The notes beneath the pieces are model-generated. The model saw only the letters and a program-made list of their open reading frames with translations, searched no databases and was not told where the DNA came from. The translations under genes and the position numbers were made by a program. 64,000 nucleotides of DNA from CAYYAQ01 sp964469555. Its GTDB lineage: Bacteria; Planctomycetota; UBA1135; UBA2386. The stretch lies in the NCBI GenBank assembly GCA_964469555.1, contig CAYYAQ010000002.1, positions 1 to 64,000 of the forward strand, given 5' to 3'. Shown piece after piece: positions 58,096 through 64,000 of the stretch. Positions within the stretch are counted from its first letter, which is position 1; every line of letters starts with the position of its first letter.

Positions 58096-58173
58096 ACGCA
58101 TCGATGATGAAGCGCACAGGGGGGACCTGACTCGCCGGAGGTGAATCTCGACGCGTTGAGGGTTTAGTGGGTC

Positions 58174-58392
58174 GTGTTCATGCCCGTCCTGCTCGTGACG
58201 ATACTCATGGCGATGTTGGGGCCAGCCAAACTCGGTTGGACGTTCGGCATCGTCTACGGCAGTGGCGCGGTGGCGATGTTCTGGTTGGTGTGCGGGGGCT
58301 CCGTCAGGTTGGGGCGAGTGGTCCGCGTCATCATCCCTCCGGACGAGCGGGGCGCGCGCTCCCAACTCGGCATGCCCGACAAGGACTGGTAG
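58174..58392 (+). CDS. Small membrane protein or remnant, unknown function
   Basis: 72 codons from GTG 58174 (an ATG two codons on is equally possible). Two hydrophobic helices (V-L-L-V-T-I-L-M-A-M-L-G and G-A-V-A-M-F-W-L-V-C-G-G) followed by a polar tail ending M-P-D-K-D-W. No family recognised. It stands in a 373-base gap between the thioesterase and the nucleotidyltransferase gene. Given many remnants nearby it may be the end of a larger gene. Confidence 0.35.
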   Translation: MFMPVLLVTILMAMLGPAKLGWTFGIVYGSGAVAMFWLVCGGSVRLGRVVRVIIPPDERGARSQLGMPDKDW

Positions 58393-58468
58393 AAAGTGCG
58401 CCATCTTCTCCGCGGGAACTGGTTCCCCCGGGGGAGATGCGATGGCTATCTCTTAGTCTTTGCGCACT

Positions 58469-59326
58469 GTGAGAATCCAGAAAGCAGTCATCACCGCCGC
58501 GGGTCCAACGCAACGATCGCTTCCCCTGCAGACCCTCGTCGATCGCGACGGCACAGAAAAGTCCGCACTCGCGATCATTCTCGAGGAAGCGCAGAGCGCC
58601 AACATCGAGGACGTGTGCGTCATCGTACACCCGGGAGACGAAGAGGCCTACGCCGCGGCGCTCTCGACCTCGGCACTCCGCATCACCTACACCCCACAGG
58701 ACGCGCCGCGCGGCTACGGACACGCGCTCTTCTGCGCCCGGGAGTTCGTCGGTGACGACCCGTTCCTCCACTTCGTCAGTGATCACCTCTACGTCGGCCA
58801 CGGCGAGAAGACCTGCGCACAGGAACTCGTCACCGTGGCGGAGAGGGAGTCGGCCGCGGTCTCCGCCGTGCAGGCGACGCGCGAGAGCATGCTCCCCTAC
58901 TACGGCGCCGTCGGCGGCCAACGCGTCCCGAACCGCAACGACATCTACGCCGTCCAACACGTGGTCGAGAAACCGACCCCCACCCAAGCGGAGCAGGACC
59001 TGCTCGTGCCGGGACTGCGCGCGGGCCACTACCTGTGTCTGTTCGGAATGCACTCGCTCACCCCGACCGTCATGGATCTTCTCGCCGAGGACGTCGAGGC
59101 CGCCGGTGATTCGCAGGTCAACCTCGCGGGCGCGCTCGCGCGGCTCGCCAACAAGGAACGCTACCTCGCGTTCGAAGTACCCGGTCGCCGCTACAACATC
59201 GGCGTGAAGTACGGACTCCTCAACGCCCAGCTTGCCCTCGCGCTCAGCGGCGTCGATCGCATGGAAGTTCTCACACAACTCGTCGAACTCCTCGCCACGC
59301 GCGAAATCACCGCGAACGCCGACTGA
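58469..59326 (+). CDS. GalU-like sugar nucleotidyltransferase
   Basis: 285 residues from GTG 58469, giving the family start R-I-Q-K-A-V-I-T-A-A-G. The nucleotide loop reads A-A-G-P-T-Q-R-S-L-P-L-Q rather than G-x-G-T-R, as in a subgroup of bacterial UTP-glucose-1-phosphate uridylyltransferases. Further blocks: F-V-S-D-H-L-Y (metal Asp), V-V-E-K-P, and Y-N-I-G-V-K-Y-G-L-L. Makes an NDP-sugar from a sugar-1-phosphate. Nine bases separate it from the kinase-pyrophosphorylase fusion, so the two are an operon. Confidence 0.85.
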   Translation: MRIQKAVITAAGPTQRSLPLQTLVDRDGTEKSALAIILEEAQSANIEDVCVIVHPGDEEAYAAALSTSALRITYTPQDAPRGYGHALFCAREFVGDDPFLHFVSDHLYVGHGEKTCAQELVTVAERESAAVSAVQATRESMLPYYGAVGGQRVPNRNDIYAVQHVVEKPTPTQAEQDLLVPGLRAGHYLCLFGMHSLTPTVMDLLAEDVEAAGDSQVNLAGALARLANKERYLAFEVPGRRYNIGVKYGLLNAQLALALSGVDRMEVLTQLVELLATREITANAD

Positions 59327-59334
59327 CGCCCACG

Positions 59335-62300
59335 ATGACGAGCCGCCTGATCGCGATCATCGAGTCCGCCGACCCAGCGGTCCGCAACACGCCCCTCGAA
59401 CGCGTGTGTCAGGATGCCACGGTGTCCGAGCTCCTCGAAGAGTGCAAAGCCCTCGACCGATTCCGGCACACGAGCGACAACCTCTACTACCGCGTCCGCG
59501 CTCTGTTCTTCCTCTACGCGATCCACCGGTTCCATCTGCCGCGCTGCCCTGATCTCGAGAGACGCGGTCTGATCCCGTTCGACGGATACAACCAACTCCT
59601 GTCCCGCCGGTTCGAAGAGGCCATCGCCCTGTTCCTCACGCAGCTTGACTCGCACGGACCCAGCGACGCGATATCGAGCGCACTCAGCGTGGCCTATCAC
59701 CAGCTCGGATTTCAAACCCTCGCCGACCAGGTGCGCCGCAGCGTCCGCTCCGCCCGCGGCAACCAGTGGATGTTCCGCATCGGCCATCCGAAGGACCAAC
59801 CGCTCCGCATCCGCCGGGAACTCCGCGCCCGCGAACACGACGACGCACCGTATCCCCTGCTTCGCGAGCAGACGCCGGTCCGCATGGATCTCACGCACAG
59901 TGGATGGAGCGACATCTTCTTCCTCGGCATGGACTACCCGGAGGCCGCGAAGGTCCTGAACATCTCCGTCGACCTCACGGTTCGCGGGCGCGACGGCGCG
60001 CCGCAGCCGCCGATCGAGACGTTCTTTCGCGTCATCGACGAACCACTGTTGCGACTGACGAGCGTCGACCTCGCCGCCACCGCCGACATCACCGAACTCG
60101 ACGAAGTCTTCGACTACGCGAAGGACTACCTCGGCTTGCTCAAGGCGGCGGTGATCGCCGCCGGCATCGTCCCCCCAGGTGTCGAGGGGTCCGGCGAAAG
60201 CCTCGTCGATCTGCTGGCCAGGTTGACTGGTCGCGGACACGGCATCGAGCTCGTCAGTCACGTCCACGCCATCCCGAAAGGCTCGCGTCTCGCCGTGTCC
60301 ACCAATCTGCTCGGATCCTTGATCGCGGTGTGCATGCGCGCGACGGGACAGACCGCGAGCATCGAAGGCGTCCTTCAGGAAAACGAACGCCGCATCGTCG
60401 CCGCCCGCGCAATTCTCGGCGAATGGCTCGGCGGTTCCGGCGGCGGGTGGCAGGACTCCGGCGGCGTGTGGCCCGGCATGAAACTGATCACCGGCCAACT
60501 CGCGGAAGAAGGCGATCCGGAGTTCAACATCAGCCGCGGTCGGTTGTTGCCGAGCCACCGCATCCTCGGCGACAAGGACGCGAGCGCGGAGGTACGACGC
60601 GAACTCCAGGACAGCATGGTGCTGGTTCACGGCGGCATGGCGCAGAACGTCGGCCCGGTCCTCGAGATGGTTACCGAGAAGTACCTGCTCCGCTCGGAAA
60701 AGGAATGGTCCAGCCGACAGGAAGCTCTCGACGTGTTGACGTCCATCCTCGACGCGCTTCGCACCGGCGACGTGCCGACGATCGGCGCGGCGACGACCCG
60801 CAACTTCGAAGGACCGATTCAGGGCATCATCCCGTGGGCGTCCAACGAGTTCACGGAGCGCATCATTCGCGAGATTCGCGAGCGACACGGCGATAACTAC
60901 CTCGGGTTCACCATGCTCGGCGGCATGTCCGGCGGCGGCATGGGGTTCATGTTCAAACCGGAGGTCCGCCTCGCCGCGCAGGACGACTTGCTCGAGATCA
61001 TGATCGCAGCGAAGAACGACCTGCAGAGCGGGTTGCCGTTCGCCATGGATCCGGTCGTCTACGACTTCGAGATCAACGACAGCGGGACCCGGTGCTCGAT
61101 CCTCCGCGGCAGCGACGCGCTCCTCCCGGCGGAGTACTACACGCTCACAGTCCCCGGCCTGCTCCGCGTCGGTCGACGCGCGCTGCCCGCGGCACGGCGC
61201 GCGGAGCTCGACCGCTTCGGCAACGCGTGCCGCAACCGGAGCGAACTGCAATGGGTGGTCCCCGCACTGTTCGACCGGTTGTTCCCTCGATTACGCGGAC
61301 GCGACAAGGAGAACACCTCGCTCGCGCAACTTCTGAAGGAGGGCGGGTTCGACACGAGCTTGCACGAAGAGATCCGGACGGACCTTCGCGAAGGTCGCAT
61401 CGGTCTCGCGCAAAACCGGCTGCCCAGCAACACCGACATCCGCGACACCAAGGGTGAGCAGGTGATCAACACGCTGGGCGGGTTGCCGGCGTCAGATCGA
61501 AAGAAGGGCGAGGCGGCCCTCGCCGCCGGCGAAGTCGCCGTGGTCACGCTGGCCGCTGGTGCCGGAAGCCGTTGGACGCAGGGCGCGGGAGTGGTCAAGG
61601 CGCTGAACCCGTTCTGTCGACTCGCCGGCAAACACCGGACATTCCTCGAGGTGCATCTGGCGAAAAGCCGCCGCTCGAGTCGCGCGAGCGGCCAGATGCC
61701 TCTACACGTGATCACGACGAGCTACTTCACGCACGGTCCGATCGCGAAGCATCTCGAAAACCGAGACCACTACGGATTCCGTGAACACCTCCGACTCTCT
61801 CCGGGCCGCACCGTCGGACTCCGGATGGTGCCGATGGAACGCGATCTGCGATTCGCCTGGGAAGAGATGCCGCAGCAGAGGCTCGACGAGCAGGCGCAGA
61901 AGGTGCGCGACAGCCTGCACACAGCGCTGATCGGCTGGGCGCACGACAAGGGCGAAGCCAGCGACTACACCGACAACCTTCCGCTGCAGTGCATGCATCC
62001 TGTCGGCCATTGGTTCGAAGTACCGAACCTCCTGCGCAACGGCGTGATGCTCGGCATGCTCGAGCAGCGACCGCAGCTAAAGTACCTGCTGCTGCACAAT
62101 ATCGACACGCTCGGTGCGGATCTCGATCCGGCGCTGCTCGGGGCGCACATCAACCGCGGATCATGTTTGAGCTTCGAAGTCATTCCGCGGCGCATCGAGG
62201 ATCGCGGCGGAGGACTCGCGAGCGTCGACGGTCGCCCCCGGTTGCTCGAAGGGCTCGCGATGCCGCGGGAAGAGGACGAATTCCGGTTGTCGTACTACAA

Positions 62301-62655
62301 CTCGTTGACGACGTGGATCGAGATCGATTCACTCCTGGCCTACATGGGCCTGACGCGAGGCGACCTCGACGACACCTGGAAGGTCGATCGTGCGGTGCGC
62401 AAGGCCAGCGCCAAGATGCCGACCTACATCACGCTCAAGGAAGTGAAGAAGCGGTGGGGCCACGGACAGGAAGACGTCTTTCCTGTGACGCAGTTCGAGA
62501 AGCTGTGGGGTGACATGTCGGCGATCACCGACATCGACTGCAGCTTCTTCGTCGTGCCCCGGTCGCGCGGCCAGCAACTGAAAGACCCGGATCAACTCGA
62601 CGGTTGGTTGCGCGACGGTTCCGCCGCCCACATCGAGACGATCTGCGAGTGGTGA
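59335..62655 (+). CDS. GHMP kinase fused to UDP-sugar pyrophosphorylase
   Basis: 1106 residues. Residues 180-640 are a GHMP-type kinase: M-D-L-T-H-S-G-W-S-D at about 183, and L-G-G-M-S-G-G-G-M-G-F-M-F at about 528, the late glycine motif. The first 180 residues are helical and unassigned. Residues 700-1106 are a UDPGP-type pyrophosphorylase: L-A-A-G-A-G-S-R-W near 739 with V-V-K-A-L-N-P-F, and L-L-L-H-N-I-D-T-L-G-A near 918. Plausible function: phosphorylate a sugar at C1 and turn it into a UDP-sugar in one protein. Plant fucokinase/GDP-fucose pyrophosphorylase has the reverse domain order. Sugar unknown. Confidence 0.82.
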   Translation: MTSRLIAIIESADPAVRNTPLERVCQDATVSELLEECKALDRFRHTSDNLYYRVRALFFLYAIHRFHLPRCPDLERRGLIPFDGYNQLLSRRFEEAIALFLTQLDSHGPSDAISSALSVAYHQLGFQTLADQVRRSVRSARGNQWMFRIGHPKDQPLRIRRELRAREHDDAPYPLLREQTPVRMDLTHSGWSDIFFLGMDYPEAAKVLNISVDLTVRGRDGAPQPPIETFFRVIDEPLLRLTSVDLAATADITELDEVFDYAKDYLGLLKAAVIAAGIVPPGVEGSGESLVDLLARLTGRGHGIELVSHVHAIPKGSRLAVSTNLLGSLIAVCMRATGQTASIEGVLQENERRIVAARAILGEWLGGSGGGWQDSGGVWPGMKLITGQLAEEGDPEFNISRGRLLPSHRILGDKDASAEVRRELQDSMVLVHGGMAQNVGPVLEMVTEKYLLRSEKEWSSRQEALDVLTSILDALRTGDVPTIGAATTRNFEGPIQGIIPWASNEFTERIIREIRERHGDNYLGFTMLGGMSGGGMGFMFKPEVRLAAQDDLLEIMIAAKNDLQSGLPFAMDPVVYDFEINDSGTRCSILRGSDALLPAEYYTLTVPGLLRVGRRALPAARRAELDRFGNACRNRSELQWVVPALFDRLFPRLRGRDKENTSLAQLLKEGGFDTSLHEEIRTDLREGRIGLAQNRLPSNTDIRDTKGEQVINTLGGLPASDRKKGEAALAAGEVAVVTLAAGAGSRWTQGAGVVKALNPFCRLAGKHRTFLEVHLAKSRRSSRASGQMPLHVITTSYFTHGPIAKHLENRDHYGFREHLRLSPGRTVGLRMVPMERDLRFAWEEMPQQRLDEQAQKVRDSLHTALIGWAHDKGEASDYTDNLPLQCMHPVGHWFEVPNLLRNGVMLGMLEQRPQLKYLLLHNIDTLGADLDPALLGAHINRGSCLSFEVIPRRIEDRGGGLASVDGRPRLLEGLAMPREEDEFRLSYYNSLTTWIEIDSLLAYMGLTRGDLDDTWKVDRAVRKASAKMPTYITLKEVKKRWGHGQEDVFPVTQFEKLWGDMSAITDIDCSFFVVPRSRGQQLKDPDQLDGWLRDGSAAHIETICEW

Positions 62656-62765
62656 GGCGGGTCTCCGGAACGATGATTTGGCCACGGCTCGTAGGGAGCT
62701 CCCTGCAGCATGATCGCATGGTATGTCCGCCCTGGATTCAAGCGCACGGGCCCCTCGGGTCTTGC

Positions 62766-63356
62766 CTACCGCTTGACCTTGTCCTTCGATTTCTTGGCCG
62801 CCTTGCCGCGGGCACTCTCGCCGTAGCGAAGCTCGACCATCGAGAGCCCCTCGCCCATGAACGTCATGACGAACAACCGGTCGTGCACGTCGTCGACGAT
62901 CAACCCGCGCCGCGTGAGGCCGGTGACCTTGCCGCCGAGCTTCGCGATCAGGGGCGGCAGCGTGTTGCTGTGACCGGCGACTACGGCTACCGAACCGGTC
63001 GGTAGCGCGCGAATCGCGGCGGCCTGCTTGTCAGGCTTCGGCGAAGAGATGAGTTCGACCTTCAGTCCCGCAGCCTTCGCGAGCGGAGCGATGGTCCCAC
63101 GCGTGCGCGGGTAGTCTGTCGAAAACACGTGGGTGATTCCGGTCGAACCGAGCAATCGCTGCAGCGCCTTGGCGCGCTTCTCGCCTTCGGGAGCCAGGAG
63201 TCGTTTCGGACGCGGGCCCGTCTCCGCGTGGCGCACGAAGAAGACAGTGACGGGCTTCGCCGTTTGCAGGCTGGTGGTGTTCTCCCGCCGCAGATCTCCG
63301 GCGACGAACGCGAGGGCAGCGACGGCGCCGACGACAATGTGTTGGTAGTGCTTCAT
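62766..63356 (-). CDS. Exported histidine phosphatase (phosphoglycerate mutase-like)
   Basis: 196 residues. N-terminal hydrophobic signal (V-V-G-A-V-A-A-L-A-F-V-A-G). The catalytic R-H-A-E-T follows F-F-V near residue 42; the second conserved histidine lies in V-V-A-G-H-S-N-T. Between them, F-S-T-D-Y-P-R-T-R-G-T is the usual phosphate-binding arginine region. SixA/PhoE-like size. Removes phosphate from unknown substrates, here probably in the periplasm. The tail is lysine-rich. Confidence 0.85.
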   Translation of the reverse strand: MKHYQHIVVGAVAALAFVAGDLRRENTTSLQTAKPVTVFFVRHAETGPRPKRLLAPEGEKRAKALQRLLGSTGITHVFSTDYPRTRGTIAPLAKAAGLKVELISSPKPDKQAAAIRALPTGSVAVVAGHSNTLPPLIAKLGGKVTGLTRRGLIVDDVHDRLFVMTFMGEGLSMVELRYGESARGKAAKKSKDKVKR

Positions 63357-63515
63357 GATTCACCGGGTTCGAAGCGGAGGACTATACCTTCACGACCCGC
63401 GTAACTCTGGTAGTAGGGCCAAGGTGTCGCGCCCTGTATCGGGATCGTCCCGATCCGACCAGCGCGCGCCGCCTGGGCAGAGGCGCATCCGTGGATAATC
63501 AAGTACGTTCCGCAC

Positions 63516-64000
63516 ATGTGCAACCTCACGCCCCTCGTGCTCACGATTCTCGCCCCCCTCGTCTCAGCGCAGCAGGACAAACTCGACGACGGCATCCCCG
63601 CTGGCGATGGAAACGTCGCCGTGTTCGTGCGGATGACCGACCAGATCCTGAAGAGCGGTGCAGACTACGGCGCGTACTGCACGAAACACAAGAACATCAA
63701 GCGGCGCGAACACCGCGTCGAAGTAATCAAGACGCTGAGGGCGAAGAGCGACGCGTCGTGGAAGAGTCTCGAGAAACTCCTGGGCGAGTTGGCCGACGAC
63801 ATCAAGTTCGTCCAGCGTTACTGGGTCGTCAATGGTTTCGCTTGTCTCGCAACGGGTGAGGCTTGCCACAAACTGGCGAAGAACGCAAACGTGTCGTTCG
63901 TCTACCGGCAACCCCGCAACCTCCCCGCCCTGCACAACGCACCGCAGCGCGGACGGAGGGTCAGACAACCAAACCAGGGGGCGGGGAACAAACTACTCGC
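63516..64000 (+). CDS. Start of an exported protein, probably a subtilisin-type protease (partial)
   Basis: 161 codons from ATG 63516 stay open to the window end. A signal peptide (L-T-P-L-V-L-T-I-L-A-P-L-V-S-A-Q) is followed by V-A-V-F-V-R-M-T-D-Q, a helical region with R-V-E-V-I-K-T-L, and V-V-N-G-F-A-C-L-A-T-G-E-A-C then V-S-F-V-Y-R-Q. This is the build of the I9-like propeptide of planctomycete S8 proteases (x-N-G-F-A followed by a cleavage-site region). The catalytic domain lies beyond position 64000, so the assignment is tentative. Confidence 0.55.
   Translation, partial: MCNLTPLVLTILAPLVSAQQDKLDDGIPAGDGNVAVFVRMTDQILKSGADYGAYCTKHKNIKRREHRVEVIKTLRAKSDASWKSLEKLLGELADDIKFVQRYWVVNGFACLATGEACHKLAKNANVSFVYRQPRNLPALHNAPQRGRRVRQPNQGAGNKLL

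Noticed and set aside
59191..61251. 686-codon minus-strand ORF
   Set aside because: Antisense to the kinase-pyrophosphorylase fusion; shadow frame.
1..64000. Prophage, integrative element or CRISPR array
   Set aside because: No integrase, transposase, phage structural gene, att-like repeat or regularly spaced repeats were seen; the only long repeat is the 74-bp inverted pair.

Overview
The window is GC-rich (roughly 60-65 percent G+C by eye), densely coded bacterial chromosome. Several things point to Planctomycetota: two secreted sulfatases with C-S-P-T-R active sites, an ECF sigma factor fused to a large carboxypeptidase-regulatory-like region, orphan copies of the C-terminal beta-rich module found on many planctomycete secreted proteins, DUF1573 next to a MauE-like protein, and a piece of a discoidin-type domain. 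The phylum is an inference from gene content. I saw no rRNA, tRNA, CRISPR array, transposase or integrase.

Layout. 1-2 kb: hdrC-hdrB (reverse). 2-9 kb: amtB followed by a broken P-II gene, a lipoprotein with seven 32-33 residue repeats, a VOC protein and an LsrF-like aldolase. 9.7-15 kb: lactate permease, then a reverse-strand set apbE - porin - FMN-binding protein - four-helix membrane protein. 15-20 kb: LbpA-like lipoyl protein, fused trehalose-phosphate synthase/phosphatase and a divergent GH15 enzyme. 20-25 kb: sortilin-like secreted protein, HEAT-like secreted protein, acyltransferase, parvulin. 25-28 kb: tusA - lplA - dsrE - DUF1573 - unknown - mauE. 28-37 kb: gltB and the giant ECF sigma fusion. 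37-42 kb: a tightly overlapping operon gcvH-like - lplA - lipS2 - lipS1 - third radical SAM gene - response regulator. 43-49 kb: response regulator, small lipoprotein, sulfatase/SEC-C pair, exported RidA, NSS transporter, enolase-superfamily enzyme. 49-53 kb: phosphonate genes phnA - phnY - alcohol dehydrogenase. 53-64 kb: sulfatase, secreted Zn-ribbon protein, VOC and hotdog proteins, a nucleotidyltransferase beside a GHMP-kinase/UDP-sugar-pyrophosphorylase fusion, a secreted histidine phosphatase and the start of a probable protease.

The main biological theme is sulfur metabolism of the sHdr type. HdrC, HdrB, an LbpA-like lipoyl carrier, TusA, DsrE, two lipoate ligases and a two-subunit radical-SAM lipoyl synthase all lie within 42 kb, in four blocks. 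In known organisms such genes carry sulfane sulfur (TusA, DsrE) to a heterodisulfide-reductase-like complex that uses a lipoylated carrier, with dedicated LplA-like ligases and LipS1/LipS2 assembling the lipoate. The third radical SAM enzyme, translationally coupled to this operon, is the least explained part.

A second theme is gene erosion. About twelve truncated or chimeric gene remnants lie between intact genes (PhyH, P-II, ornithine cyclodeaminase, ankyrin, ICMT, M20 peptidase, PfkB, discoidin, REC, SRPBCC, intradiol dioxygenase and others). One is created by a 74-bp perfect inverted copy of the otsB 3' end placed inside the P-II gene. This may be real micro-deletion and template switching, or it may be assembly error; read mapping would decide.
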